Shown in pieces: positions 55,222 through 63,982 of a stretch of 64,000 nucleotides of DNA. How positions within the stretch are numbered: position 1 is the stretch's first letter; every line of letters begins with the position of its first letter. This DNA is from Bacillota bacterium (GTDB lineage: Bacteria; Bacillota; Dehalobacteriia; UBA4068; UBA4997), in assembly GCA_017397935.1 (NCBI GenBank), contig JAFQHN010000016.1, positions 29,593 to 93,592 on the forward strand, given 5' to 3'. The notes beneath the pieces were generated by a model. It did not search any database. It was not told the origin of the DNA and saw nothing but the letters and a program-made list of their open reading frames with translations. The translations under genes were made by a program, and so were the position numbers.

Positions 55222-55311
55222 ATTTGCCAAATTACAGCTATTTCCTCATATATTTTTAATTTTTATTCAGATTTTCAGGCAGTTTTTGCTGATGATAAAC
55301 CGGGCGGCAGG

Positions 55312-55728
55312 TTATTTAAGCCGAAACACCTGCGGCAGCAAATCGCCCAGATAAAACAGCCGATAACCACCCTCGGCACCGTCAGCTGCGGCCACCAGAA
55401 CGGGCAAATCCGCCCCTGCAAACTCCGAAAGCACCTGCAAGCACAGCGCACACGGCAACGCAGTAACCGCCAGCGCCTTGGGAGGATTTTGCGGAGATAA
55501 TTTGCCGGCCGCCACCGCTGACCACACCGCCACTCTCTCGGCGCAAACCGTGGCCCCGTAGGAAGCATTCTCCACATTACAGCCGTTGACGATTTCACCG
55601 TCTGCCAGCAGCAAAGCCGCCCCCACCCGAAACTCGGAATATGGCGCATAGGCCTGTTTTTGAGCCGTTTTGGCCGCTTGAAGCAGCTTTTCGGCATAAG
55701 TATCAATCAGTTGCGTCAAAGTGTTCAC
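55312..55728 (-). CDS. cdd: Cytidine deaminase
   Basis: Zinc-dependent deaminase for cytidine and deoxycytidine salvage. At 138 residues it has the length of the tetrameric form. The zinc ligands are Cys 62 (NVENASYGATVCAERVAV, with catalytic Glu 64) and Cys 93/Cys 96 in LPCALCLQVLSEF, where the family usually has CRQ. The start is a GTG seven bases after the methyltransferase stop; no clear ribosome site, so reinitiation is possible. It ends the long cob-to-cdd run. Confidence 0.92.
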   Translation of the reverse strand: MNTLTQLIDTYAEKLLQAAKTAQKQAYAPYSEFRVGAALLLADGEIVNGCNVENASYGATVCAERVAVWSAVAAGKLSPQNPPKALAVTALPCALCLQVLSEFAGADLPVLVAAADGAEGGYRLFYLGDLLPQVFRLK

Positions 55729-55734
55729 CCCGCT

Positions 55735-56853
55735 TTATTTGGCATAAATGTTGGTTTCCCAGCCGGGGATATAAGGGTGGTGCCGAAGTGCCAGCCGATA
55801 ATCGGGGTTCAGCTGGTTTATCAGCAGCGGCAGACGAAAGATGTCCGGAGTGCGGTGATAAGCCGAAACCGCTAGCTTGGGCTGATGAGCCGCCAGCAGC
55901 GCCGCCGCACCTTGCAGCACGGCCTCCTCGGCTCCCTCCACATCCATTTTGATCACGGTGGGCGGCTGGGTGGGCATAAACTGCTGCCACAAATCGTCCA
56001 GGCTTATCGTCTGCGCCTGGGTGACAGCACCCGGTTTTACCTTGGCCTGCTCATCATTCTCTTTATACAGCGCCGAATTGCGCCCTGCCTTGCCTGCAAA
56101 GCTAAGGCTGCCGCTTTGCCGCCAAGCCGCCATTTGCAGCGCCTGTGCCCGTGGCATATCCGCCAGCTGCCGCTGCAATTTGAGAAAATTCTTCGGGTCA
56201 GGCTCCATGGCCCAAATTGCCTGATACTGACCACCGGTGAGTGCCGCAAATTCCGCCGCCGTATCACCGTCATAAGCGCCCAAATCCAGAAAAACCTCAT
56301 TATCGGTAAGAGCCAGCTCCTGCCAGGCGTCAAGTTTGGCAGTTTCCGACCGGAACAGATAATCCACACGGCCCGTCCACATATAAGCCAAATAATCGCG
56401 GTAAACCTGCCGCGAAAAATCATCCGCCCAGAGAGCATCGGCCGCCAACAAATTAGCCTCATGCCCGGCCACAAAATCTTCATCAAACAGCTCGGTACCG
56501 AAAAGCGGCACATGAGGGGCATAAACCTCCTGCTCCTGCGCTATCTGCGCAATTTTGGCCAATACCTCGGGCTGCTCGGTACCGAAGCACACCAGTACGC
56601 ACATATCACCAAAATGCTGCTTGGCCGCCTGATAAGTAAGCACCGTCATGCCGGCAAACTGCTGACCGCGGACAAATTCATCGCTGGCAAAAATGCCGTG
56701 CGGAGAGAGCCCCAGCCGGTTTAGCTGCGCAATTACCTTATCGGCACCGTCACCCATGCCGTACAGCACCAGCGGTTTGCTCATATCCGCCAGCCGCCGC
56801 CATAAAGAAGGCTCGACACCCTGCCAAATTTGTTTCTCCATATTATTATCCAA
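55735..56853 (-). CDS. FkbM-family SAM-dependent methyltransferase
   Basis: A 372-residue protein. The C-terminal two thirds are a FkbM-type methyltransferase: EVFLDLGAYDGDTAAEFAAL (SAM-binding loop, near 190), AMEPDPKNFLKLQR and VIKMDVEGAEEAVLQGAA near 310. The N-terminal part has a Rossmann-like stretch (KPLVLYGMGDGADKVIAQL) as seen in some glycan-linked FkbM proteins. The usual role is O-methylation of sugars or glycolipids; substrate is unknown. The start is TTG or the ATG four codons later (56841); no strong ribosome site is visible. Confidence 0.85.
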   Translation of the reverse strand: MDNNMEKQIWQGVEPSLWRRLADMSKPLVLYGMGDGADKVIAQLNRLGLSPHGIFASDEFVRGQQFAGMTVLTYQAAKQHFGDMCVLVCFGTEQPEVLAKIAQIAQEQEVYAPHVPLFGTELFDEDFVAGHEANLLAADALWADDFSRQVYRDYLAYMWTGRVDYLFRSETAKLDAWQELALTDNEVFLDLGAYDGDTAAEFAALTGGQYQAIWAMEPDPKNFLKLQRQLADMPRAQALQMAAWRQSGSLSFAGKAGRNSALYKENDEQAKVKPGAVTQAQTISLDDLWQQFMPTQPPTVIKMDVEGAEEAVLQGAAALLAAHQPKLAVSAYHRTPDIFRLPLLINQLNPDYRLALRHHPYIPGWETNIYAK

Positions 56854-56867
56854 ACTTATCTTATTTT

Positions 56868-57866
56868 TTAATATTCAATAAAGCAGCGCTCGATTTCCTC
56901 GGTGGTTTTACCCACGGCCAGCGCCAACATCAGCAGTACGCGCGCCTTTTGCGGGGACAAATCACCGCCGGCCACCAAACCCGGCATGGTCACCCGAACC
57001 AAACCCGTCTGGCAGCGGGATGTGATAACACAAACCAAACCTTCATCAATCAAATCATGCAGCTGGTCGCCCACCGAATCGGAGAAGGTGCCGTTGCCGA
57101 AACCGGCCAGCACCACGCCGCAGGCTCCCAAATCAGCCATCGCAGACAGCAGACGGGCATCAACACCGGCCGACATATAGAAAATATCCACGGGGGGCAA
57201 ATCACGGATCTCCGTCAGGCGGAACTCGCTGTTATGGGTGTGACGCTGGCAGGGAGCAGCCGAAAAATGCACATTACCGGCCACCACATAGCCCAGCGTA
57301 CCAAAATCGCCGCCGCCCATGGTGTTAAGACGGCAGCTGTCCTGCTTGTTTACACCGCGTGCCGAGATGATGGTGTCATTCATCACCACCAGCACACCCT
57401 TGCCCTCACTCTGCGGGTTGGCAGCCACCGCCACCGCATTGTAAAGATTCACCGGACCATCGGTGCCGTAAGCGGAAAGCGGCCGCATGGCGCCCACCAC
57501 CACCACCGGTTTGGCGGTATCCAGCACCAGATTGAGGAAATACGCCATTTCTTCCAGAGTGTCGGTGCCGGAGGTTACCACCAGACCGTCCACATCGTCA
57601 GCGGACAAAATCTGCTCGGCACGGCGCGCCAGATTAAGCCAAACCTCCGGGGTGGCATTCTCGCTGGCAATACCGCAGAAGTCTTCGGTTTCCAGCTCGG
57701 CCAGCTCATCAATCTCGGGCACACGGTTCAGCAGGCTGTCTACACCGGCCGCACCGGCAGTATAACCCATAAAATCCACCGGAGATGCGGCAAGACCTGC
57801 AATAGTGCCGCCGCTGCCCAGCACAAAGATTTTCTTTTTGGTTTTATCGGTAATCATATTTTGCAT
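56868..57866 (-). CDS. Asparaginase
   Basis: L-asparaginase-family amidohydrolase of 332 residues. Nucleophile region IFVLGSGGTIAGLA near residue 20, second motif VVTSGTDTLEEMAYFL near 95 with the Thr-Asp pair, and VVVGAMRPLSAYGTDGP near 120. There is no signal peptide, so it is cytoplasmic, although the sequence is closest to the type II group. It would release ammonia from asparagine. GGGGAGA lies ten bases before the ATG. It follows the thioredoxin-reductase-like gene by 76 bases. Confidence 0.9.
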   Translation of the reverse strand: MQNMITDKTKKKIFVLGSGGTIAGLAASPVDFMGYTAGAAGVDSLLNRVPEIDELAELETEDFCGIASENATPEVWLNLARRAEQILSADDVDGLVVTSGTDTLEEMAYFLNLVLDTAKPVVVVGAMRPLSAYGTDGPVNLYNAVAVAANPQSEGKGVLVVMNDTIISARGVNKQDSCRLNTMGGGDFGTLGYVVAGNVHFSAAPCQRHTHNSEFRLTEIRDLPPVDIFYMSAGVDARLLSAMADLGACGVVLAGFGNGTFSDSVGDQLHDLIDEGLVCVITSRCQTGLVRVTMPGLVAGGDLSPQKARVLLMLALAVGKTTEEIERCFIEY

Positions 57867-57942
57867 TTGTCAATTTTCTCCCCAAATAAATTCTCATATC
57901 TTAAATGTTTTCGGCAAATCATCAATTAAGTTTCGGCCCACA

Positions 57943-58848
57943 TCACGCACCGCGCAGATACGCAATGGCCGCCGTAGCCGCCACCGCACCGTCGGCCGCC
58001 GCCGTTACCAGCTGACGCAGAGGTTTGGTGCGGCAATCTCCGGCCACAAAGAAACCGGGCGTCTCGGTGCGGCAATCCTCACCGGCCTGCACATAACCTG
58101 CATCATCCAGCAGGACATAAGGGCGCAGGATCTCATTGGCCGGCAGCCTGCCCACCGCCAGAAAAGCACCGTCAACCGCCAGCAGCTGCTCGCCGTCCGG
58201 GGTTTGCAGACGCAGCTCTCTTACCCGTTTATCACCTACAAATTCGGCCACCTCGGCCGACATATAGCTGACGATTTTCTCCTCGGCCGCCACACGCTGC
58301 TGCAAGGCCGCCTCCGCACGGAAACTCTCCCGGCGGTGAATAAGATGCACCCGGCTGCAAATTCCGGCCAGGAAAAGTGCCTCCTCCAACGCGGTATTGC
58401 CGCCGCCGATGACCGCCACCTCTTTGCCCTTATAAAGAGCGCCGTCGCAGGTGGCACAGAAGGACACGCCACGGCCCAGGAATTTCTCCTCGCCGGGGCA
58501 ATTAAGCCGACGCGGGCTGACGCCCACTGCCCAGATGAGCGTACGCGCCTGATACTCTGCGTATGCCGTGCGGACAGTCTTGATCTCAGCCTGCGGTTCA
58601 ATAGCTTCGGCCGCCTCATATTTTATCTGCAAGCCAATGCTTTCCACCTGCTCCAAAAGCTGCTGGGCATATTCCGCGCCGCTGATTTTGGGCAGGGCAG
58701 GATAATTTTCCACCTCCGGGCTGACAATGATCTGCCCGCCATGCACTTCGGCCTCTAACAACAGGGTGGAAAGACCGCCGCGCAGGGTATAAAGCGCCGC
58801 CGAAAGGCCTGCCGTGCCGCCGCCGATAATAATTACATCATAGACCAT
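57943..58848 (-). CDS. trxB: Thioredoxin-reductase-like flavoprotein
   Basis: A 301-residue FAD/NAD(P)H pyridine nucleotide-disulfide oxidoreductase. FAD motif IIIGGGTAGLSAALYTLRGG at the start, redox pair FCATCDGALYKG near 135, NADPH motif VAVIGGGNTALEEALFLAG near 150 and the C-terminal GDCRTKPLRQLVTAAADGAVA. All features of low-molecular-weight TrxB are kept; ferredoxin-dependent relatives also fit. AGGAGG is seven bases before the ATG and overlaps the end of mscS. Confidence 0.88.
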   Translation of the reverse strand: MVYDVIIIGGGTAGLSAALYTLRGGLSTLLLEAEVHGGQIIVSPEVENYPALPKISGAEYAQQLLEQVESIGLQIKYEAAEAIEPQAEIKTVRTAYAEYQARTLIWAVGVSPRRLNCPGEEKFLGRGVSFCATCDGALYKGKEVAVIGGGNTALEEALFLAGICSRVHLIHRRESFRAEAALQQRVAAEEKIVSYMSAEVAEFVGDKRVRELRLQTPDGEQLLAVDGAFLAVGRLPANEILRPYVLLDDAGYVQAGEDCRTETPGFFVAGDCRTKPLRQLVTAAADGAVAATAAIAYLRGA

Positions 58849-58850
58849 AC

Positions 58851-59663
58851 TTATGCCTCCTTGCTGATATGCACATCCAACTGAGGATAAGGAATGTTGA
58901 TATTTTCCCGCTTGAAATGTTTAAGAGTTTCCTCCTGCAAGTAATAATAAACCGGCCAGTAATTTTCGGGCTGCGTCCACACTCTGAAATCCAGCTCTAC
59001 CGAGGAATCCAGATGGGCTGAGACACCGACAAACGGCTGCGGCTCCGCCAGAATAAGCGGATTGGCTGCCGAAATCTGCTGCAAAACCTGCCGCGCCTTA
59101 TCAATATCGTCATCGTAGCCGATGCAAACCTTCAAATCTACACGGCGCTTTTCAACGGAGGAAGCATTGGTGATAACGCTGTCCATCAGGATATTGTTGG
59201 GCACCACCACAAATTTATTATCCACCGTGTGCAGACGGCAGTTGAACAAATGAATTTCATCCACCACACCCGCACAGGAACCACATTCGATGTAATCACC
59301 CTGGTTAAACGGCTTATTAATGATGATTAAAATGCCGGCCGCCAGCTTGGCCAGGCTGCCCTGCAAAGCCAAAGCGATGGCGGCACAAGCCGCCGACAAC
59401 ACCGCTACCAGCGACACGATGGAAACGCCGAGAGTGGACAATACAATAAAACCCAGCATTACAAAAGCCACAACTTTTACACAGAGCCGCAGATACCGCA
59501 GTACAATATTATCCAGACGCGCCTTTACCAATGTTTTATCCACAAACATCAGCAGCAGTTTAATAAACACCAGGCCAAGAATAAACACCACCGACGCCGA
59601 GAGCACCTTATCACCCACCGCGGCCGCTTTGACAAAGAAATAATCCAAATTAACAATACCCAC
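58851..59663 (-). CDS. mscS: Small-conductance mechanosensitive channel (MscS family)
   Basis: A 270-residue MscS-type channel with three N-terminal membrane segments (FVKAAAVGDKVLSASVVFILG, then LRLCVKVVAFVMLGFIVLS, then a Gly/Ala-rich pore helix SAACAAIALALQGSLAKLAAG) and a cytoplasmic beta/alpha vestibule (FNQGDYIECGSCAGVVDEI). It relieves osmotic downshock. The frame extends to 59708, but AGGAGG stands seven bases before the in-frame GTG at 59663, so that start is preferred. Confidence 0.88.
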   Translation of the reverse strand: MGIVNLDYFFVKAAAVGDKVLSASVVFILGLVFIKLLLMFVDKTLVKARLDNIVLRYLRLCVKVVAFVMLGFIVLSTLGVSIVSLVAVLSAACAAIALALQGSLAKLAAGILIIINKPFNQGDYIECGSCAGVVDEIHLFNCRLHTVDNKFVVVPNNILMDSVITNASSVEKRRVDLKVCIGYDDDIDKARQVLQQISAANPLILAEPQPFVGVSAHLDSSVELDFRVWTQPENYWPVYYYLQEETLKHFKRENINIPYPQLDVHISKEA

Positions 59664-59714
59664 AATAAATCCTCCTAATAATGCCACAAGGGGCCAAATT
59701 TTATACACTGCATT

Positions 59715-60314
59715 CTATTTAATCAGTGGCTGCCATGCCGCAAACCGGTGCCCGGCCGCCCAAATTTGCTCATCCAGACTAACCTGCCAGCCGCCGCCGT
59801 TATCACAGGCAAAATCAAAATAATCACCGCCCGTGAAGGCAGACAGCAGTGCCATAATTGTACCGCCGTGCACCACCAAGGCCGCCGCAGTTACGCCCTG
59901 CGCCAGCAAATCCGCCGCCACAGGCTCAAAGCCGCGCACGCAACGGGCCGCAAACTGCTCACGGCTCTCTCCGCCGGGAAAGGGCAGGGTGCCGTTGCTG
60001 TCAATCCACGCCTGATAAGCCGGGTTGCCGCTTAAATCCTGATAGTTCAGGTTCTCAAACTCACCAAAATCGCACTCCCGCAAATCGTCAATTATCTGCG
60101 GCGCAAGGTGCGGATAAAGCAGGGCCGCCGTTTGCCGACAACGCAGCATGGGGCTGCAAAACACCTGCTGAACAGGGGGATAAATACCGTCAGCCAGCTT
60201 TTGCCGCAGATTCTGCCGTCCCTGCTCACACAGCGGCTCATCGGTGCGGCCAATGTAATTATGCCGCAGGTTGCCCGCCGTTTGGCCGTGGCGGATAAAC
60301 ACCAAATTCAGCAT
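59715..60314 (-). CDS. cobC: Histidine phosphatase, probable alpha-ribazole phosphatase
   Basis: A 199-residue phosphoglycerate-mutase-like phosphatase: catalytic RHGQTAGNLRHNYIGRTDEPL at the start in two pieces, FGEFENLNYQDL near 85, and a second His in LVVHGGTIMALLS near 150. Next to cobT/cobU/cobS it most likely removes phosphate from alpha-ribazole 5'-phosphate. A general phosphatase cannot be excluded by sequence alone. GAGGTG lies four bases before the ATG. Confidence 0.8.
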   Translation of the reverse strand: MLNLVFIRHGQTAGNLRHNYIGRTDEPLCEQGRQNLRQKLADGIYPPVQQVFCSPMLRCRQTAALLYPHLAPQIIDDLRECDFGEFENLNYQDLSGNPAYQAWIDSNGTLPFPGGESREQFAARCVRGFEPVAADLLAQGVTAAALVVHGGTIMALLSAFTGGDYFDFACDNGGGWQVSLDEQIWAAGHRFAAWQPLIK

Positions 60315-60343
60315 TTTTCACCTCTGATTTTTGCTTTATATCA

Positions 60344-60748
60344 TTATTTTATGCGCTGGGGCAGGCCGCAAAAAATGCGCCACACGCCCTCGGCCTCTTT
60401 GGCCAGCAGGCAGCAGGTACGCCCCACCAATTCCCGGTAAGCACGGCCAAAATGCTCAACAGGCACCAAACCGGCGCCCACCTCATCGCAAATCAGCACA
60501 AAATCCGTCGGCAGACGCAGCAGCTCGGCTTGCAAGGCCTCCGCTTGCTCGTCCGTCCAGTCGGCCTCCACCACCCGCCGCAGCAAATTATGCAGACCGT
60601 ACAGAGCCTGATAAGCGGACAAATCAGGCATTTTACCTGCGCTTATATCCAGCAGCTCACCGTCGGCAATTTTATCGGCAGGCAGGTTAAACTGTTGCTG
60701 CGCCCACGCCATTTTGCCCTGATGAGAGCCGCCTATAACCAAAAACAT
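60344..60748 (-). CDS. Short CobU-like P-loop protein
   Basis: A 134-residue protein with a CobU-type P-loop (LVIGGSHQGKMAWAQ) and the CobU C-terminal segment (LICDEVGAGLVPVEHFGRAYRE, then LLAKEAEGVWRIFCGLP). It lacks the middle RIxxHR guanylylation motif present in the full-length CobU next door, and is about 40 residues shorter than usual. It lies between cobS and the phosphatase gene. It may be a kinase-only variant or a different nucleotide-binding partner of cobinamide metabolism. Confidence 0.75.
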   Translation of the reverse strand: MFLVIGGSHQGKMAWAQQQFNLPADKIADGELLDISAGKMPDLSAYQALYGLHNLLRRVVEADWTDEQAEALQAELLRLPTDFVLICDEVGAGLVPVEHFGRAYRELVGRTCCLLAKEAEGVWRIFCGLPQRIK

Positions 60749-60768
60749 AAGTTACACCTCATTATTTT

Positions 60769-61545
60769 TTATATTAAATACTGCATTTTTTGCAGCACGA
60801 TAATCAAAATCAACCAGCTTAATTCCAGATTCTGCAAAAACCAACCGGCCAAATCACCGTTGATACCGCCAAAATTGCGGTAAGCCGACCATCGGTAGTA
60901 GCCAAAGTTAAGCGCGGCAACGGCCAACCCCAGCAAGCCGCAGAAAATGCTCATATCAAGCAGCAGCACGGCCAGCAGCACCAGCCAAACGGACAGCGCC
61001 ACCGTTACCCCACGGCGGTCGGCATTGTCGGCAAAGGTGGCCGCCAAACCGCTGCTTTTGGCACAGCGCAGGTTGGCGATACCCAGCCCTGAAAGCGTAC
61101 GGCACAGCGGATACACAACTGCCGCAAAGCAGATGGCCGACAAAGTTGGTTTAATCTCCGTCCAGCAGGCAAAATAAGCCAGCAGATAACAGCCGGTGCA
61201 AATCAGCGCAAACGCCCCAATGTGCGAATCCTTCAAAATTTCCAGCCGGCGATCCTTGGTCTGCCAGGAACTGAGCGCATCGGAAACATCACAAAAACCG
61301 TCAATATGTATGCCGCCGGTAATCAAAATCGGCACCAGAGTGCAGCCGGCCGCAAACAGCACGTTATCCAGCGCAAAGGTATCAGCCAGCCAGCACCAGG
61401 CAAACAGACCGGCGCTGCACACGCAGCCAACCAGCGGGAAAAAGGCCAGCGCATAGGCCATACTTTGCTTGTTCCACTCCACCTGCGGCACAGGCAGCTT
61501 GGAATACAGCGCCAACGCCACGCACATACTCCGTAAAATGTTCAT
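60769..61545 (-). CDS. cobS: Cobalamin synthase (adenosylcobinamide-GDP ribazoletransferase)
   Basis: CobS joins adenosylcobinamide-GDP with alpha-ribazole (phosphate) in the membrane. The 258-residue protein has about six membrane segments and the cytoplasmic Asp-rich site ITGGIHIDGFCDVSDALSS near residue 65. Its ATG shares one base with the cobU stop (TGATG), so the two are coupled; the longer frame to 61611 lies within cobU. The C terminus is close to the short cobU-like gene, 20 bases away. Confidence 0.93.
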   Translation of the reverse strand: MNILRSMCVALALYSKLPVPQVEWNKQSMAYALAFFPLVGCVCSAGLFAWCWLADTFALDNVLFAAGCTLVPILITGGIHIDGFCDVSDALSSWQTKDRRLEILKDSHIGAFALICTGCYLLAYFACWTEIKPTLSAICFAAVVYPLCRTLSGLGIANLRCAKSSGLAATFADNADRRGVTVALSVWLVLLAVLLLDMSIFCGLLGLAVAALNFGYYRWSAYRNFGGINGDLAGWFLQNLELSWLILIIVLQKMQYLI

Positions 61546-62078
61546 CAATCCACCAACCTCGGTTCTCCCTTGTGATACAGCGGCAAGCCGCAGACAACCT
61601 CCACCACACAATCGGCTTCGGCTGCCAAACTACGGTTTAACAGGCCCAACTGCCGCACATATTCTGTCATCTCCGGCGAATAATCCAATCCCTCGGCAAA
61701 AACATCATTGGAGACGACCACCAGATTTAAGCCCTGTTCACGCAGGTTAAGCACCCCTGCCAAAATCGCCTCAGCCGAATTTTGGGCAGCGCCCCCTGGC
61801 AGGCAAAGCTCATTACCCAGCAGCGTAGAGGCACATTCCAGCAGCGCCACACCGCCGTGGTGCTCAATCTGCACCCCTGCCAAATCCAGCGCACGCTCCA
61901 CCGTGATAAAGCCTTTGTTGCGGCGCATCTCACGATGGCGGGCAATTCGGCGCTCACTTTCGGCATCGTAAGACTGCATGGTGGCGATGTAAAAGCGCTC
62001 GGCATCCAGCGACATAGCCAAGGCCTCCGCATATTCAGATTTTCCGCTGGCCGCACCGCCCAACACCAAAGCAAGCAT
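61545..62078 (-). CDS. cobU: Adenosylcobinamide kinase / guanylyltransferase
   Basis: CobU phosphorylates and then guanylylates adenosylcobinamide. The 177-residue protein has P-loop LVLGGAASGKSEYAE, the RRIARHREMRR motif with the guanylylated His near residue 48, and SNDVFAEGLDYSPEMTEYVRQLG near 128. Standard length. GGAGG lies seven bases before the ATG. It follows cobT by 49 bases and overlaps cobS. Confidence 0.94.
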   Translation of the reverse strand: MLALVLGGAASGKSEYAEALAMSLDAERFYIATMQSYDAESERRIARHREMRRNKGFITVERALDLAGVQIEHHGGVALLECASTLLGNELCLPGGAAQNSAEAILAGVLNLREQGLNLVVVSNDVFAEGLDYSPEMTEYVRQLGLLNRSLAAEADCVVEVVCGLPLYHKGEPRLVD

Positions 62079-62127
62079 GGCCTGCCCTCCTTTTTATGTA
62101 GATAATTTTTGATTAAAGTTTTTCTAA

Positions 62128-63195
62128 TTAAAGCTTTTCTTCCAGCTCGGTATAGTCGGCCAGATTAGCGTCATCATAAGTACCCATCTCATCGTAAACG
62201 GCCAGGCCCATTTGCAGCACCGGAAGATAAGCAATCGCACCAGTACCCTCGCCCAGACACATATCAGCCTGCAAGGGTGCACGAAGATCCAACGCTTCCA
62301 GCACCAGTTGACCGGCAGGCTCTTTGGAGCAATGGCTGGGCAGCATATAATCACCGGCCGCCGGACAAAGCCGCTTGGCCAGCAGCGCCGCCGTCGCCGA
62401 GATAACACCGTCAATCAGCACGGGCACACGGTACAGCGCACCGCCCAGGAAAACGCCCACCAAACCGGCAATATCCAAGCCGCCGACCTTAGCCAGCACA
62501 TCCAGCGGGTCATTGGGATCAGGCTTGTTCACCTCAATAGCCTTGGTGATGGCGTTGCGTTTGCGCTCCATACCGGCGCGCGTCAGACCGGAACCTTTGC
62601 CCGTCATTCTCTCCACCGGCTGATTCAGCAAAACACTCAAAACAGCGCTGGTGGTGGTGGTGTTGCCAATGCCCATCTCACCGGTGGCCAAAACATCAAA
62701 GCCCTCAGCGGCCAGTTCACCCACCATATCAATACCGACCTCAATCGCCTTTTTCACCTCGGCAGGCGTCATGGCCGGCTCATTAACCATATTTTTGGTG
62801 CCCCAAGCCACCTTGCGGTCAATCACACCGGGGTTCTGCAAATCGGCATTCACGCCAATATCTACCGGGAAAAGCTGCACACCGGCGCGCTTGCACATAA
62901 TGGCCACGCTGGTGCCGCCATGAGTAAAATTGCAGGTCACGGCAGCGGTCGCCTCCTGCCCCACCTGACTGACACCCTCGGCCACCACACCGTTATCGGC
63001 GCACATTACAATCAAACCGGGCTTGTCCAGCGTAACTTTAACAGTGCCGCGCATGGCAGCAATCCGACAAACAGCCTCCTCCAACAAACCCAAACTGTAA
63101 AGCGGCTTGCCCAAACTATTCCAATGCCGGCTGGCCGCCGCATAGCTTGCCTGCGATGCCGGCTGAATTTTTTCCAGTGCTTCAAACAAATCCAT
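62128..63195 (-). CDS. cobT: Nicotinate-nucleotide--dimethylbenzimidazole phosphoribosyltransferase
   Basis: CobT activates the lower-ligand base of cobalamin by forming alpha-ribazole phosphate. The 355-residue protein shows MCADNGVVAEGVSQVGQE near 65, GEMGIGNTTTTSAVLS near 175 and the C-terminal LGEGTGAIAYLPVLQMGL with the catalytic Glu. The ATG is preferred over a GTG four codons upstream, since GAGAGGTG lies nine bases before it. First gene of the cob run. No cobalamin riboswitch is seen in the 165 bases upstream. Confidence 0.94.
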   Translation of the reverse strand: MDLFEALEKIQPASQASYAAASRHWNSLGKPLYSLGLLEEAVCRIAAMRGTVKVTLDKPGLIVMCADNGVVAEGVSQVGQEATAAVTCNFTHGGTSVAIMCKRAGVQLFPVDIGVNADLQNPGVIDRKVAWGTKNMVNEPAMTPAEVKKAIEVGIDMVGELAAEGFDVLATGEMGIGNTTTTSAVLSVLLNQPVERMTGKGSGLTRAGMERKRNAITKAIEVNKPDPNDPLDVLAKVGGLDIAGLVGVFLGGALYRVPVLIDGVISATAALLAKRLCPAAGDYMLPSHCSKEPAGQLVLEALDLRAPLQADMCLGEGTGAIAYLPVLQMGLAVYDEMGTYDDANLADYTELEEKL

Positions 63196-63301
63196 TTTTC
63201 TGCACACCTCTCAAAATGTATTACTTTTAATTATAACGCTTATGCTCGCAAATTACCATAGATTTACTTAAATTTTATAGCACTTGCGGCATTTTTGGCA
63301 T

Positions 63302-63337
63302 AAAAAGTACCGGACACAGCATTTGCCCGGCTACTTT
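63302..63337 (-). terminator. Terminator of the XRE regulator gene
   Basis: AAAGTA(G)CCGG pairs with CCGGTACTTT with one bulge, 13-base loop, followed by a run of T; 24 bases after the stop codon. Confidence 0.78.
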
Positions 63338-63361
63338 ATTTAATTATACAGACAATTTTCC

Positions 63362-63706
63362 TCAATGCTCTTTGCCTTGCATTATATCAAACTGCTTAAT
63401 TACGGCCATAATAATTTCCTCGATTGCCTCAATCTCAGCAGGAGTTTTGTCCTGCAAAATAAGAGCGATGTTGTTGGTTTTGCCGCTGCGCATGCCATCA
63501 TCCAACAGGTTGTCAATACTCACACAAAGCACCGATGAAAGACTGCACAAAACCTCCAAACTCATTGATTTGTTACCGCGCTCCAAATTGGCATAAAAAG
63601 AGGTGCTGATGTTGGCCTTTTCAGCCACCGCCTCTTGCGTCAATCCGCGAGACTTGCGATATTTTAACAAATTTTTGCCAACCAATCTGTTCAAATTTTT
63701 ATCCAT
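63362..63706 (-). CDS. XRE-family transcriptional regulator
   Basis: A 114-residue protein with an N-terminal Cro/C1-type HTH (VGKNLLKYRKSRGLTQEAVA, then ISTSFYANLERGNKSMSLEVL) and a short C-terminal helical region (AEIEAIEEIIMAVIKQFDIM) suited to dimerisation. Target genes are unknown; the palindrome over its own promoter suggests autoregulation. The ATG at 63706 fits the family start; the frame extending to 63832 runs through the palindrome and has no ribosome site. It stands between the rRNA operon and cobT. Confidence 0.9.
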   Translation of the reverse strand: MDKNLNRLVGKNLLKYRKSRGLTQEAVAEKANISTSFYANLERGNKSMSLEVLCSLSSVLCVSIDNLLDDGMRSGKTNNIALILQDKTPAEIEAIEEIIMAVIKQFDIMQGKEH

Positions 63707-63730
63707 TACACATACCCAACTTTCCTTATT

Positions 63731-63747
63731 GAATATATTATATATTC
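63731..63747. promoter_or_regulatory. Palindromic operator over the XRE promoter
   Basis: GAATATATTATATATTC is a perfect 8-1-8 palindrome that contains the minus-strand -10 box TATAAT (63737-63742). A weak TTTACG -35 lies 16 bases upstream. It is 25 bases before the XRE start codon. Confidence 0.6.
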
Positions 63748-63812
63748 TTTCAGGATGCGTAAAGAATAATCCAACAGAACATTTTTTATTCCCAGAGGGA
63801 TTTAGCACAAAC

Positions 63813-63847
63813 AAAAAAAGCCCCACCCTCAATACTGAGGGAAGAGC
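63813..63847 (-). terminator. Terminator of the rRNA operon
   Basis: A 12-bp stem with one mismatch (GCTCTTCCCTCA with TGAGGGTGGGGC), GTAT loop and seven T, about 20 bases after the 5S rRNA. Confidence 0.9.
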
Positions 63848-63867
63848 CTGTAAATGGGCAAAAAAAA

Positions 63868-63982
63868 TTCTGGCGGCGTCCTACTCTCCCAGGGAAAACC
63901 CAAGTACCATCGGCGCTAAGGAGCTTAACTGCTGTGTTCGGAATGGGAACAGGTGTGACCTCCTCGCTATTGCCACCAGAAA
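63868..63982 (-). rRNA. rrf: 5S ribosomal RNA
   Basis: The minus strand reads TCTGGTGGCAATAGCGAGGA at the 5' side, then the conserved CCGAACACAGCAGTTAAGC core and GGGAGAGTAGGACGCCGCCAG at the 3' side, folding into the standard terminal helix I. Length is about 115 nt. The 23S gene would lie upstream, outside the window. Confidence 0.95.

Noticed and set aside
63195..63362. Possible cobalamin riboswitch before cobT
   Set aside because: No B12-box-like sequence or long structured leader is seen; much of the gap is the XRE terminator.
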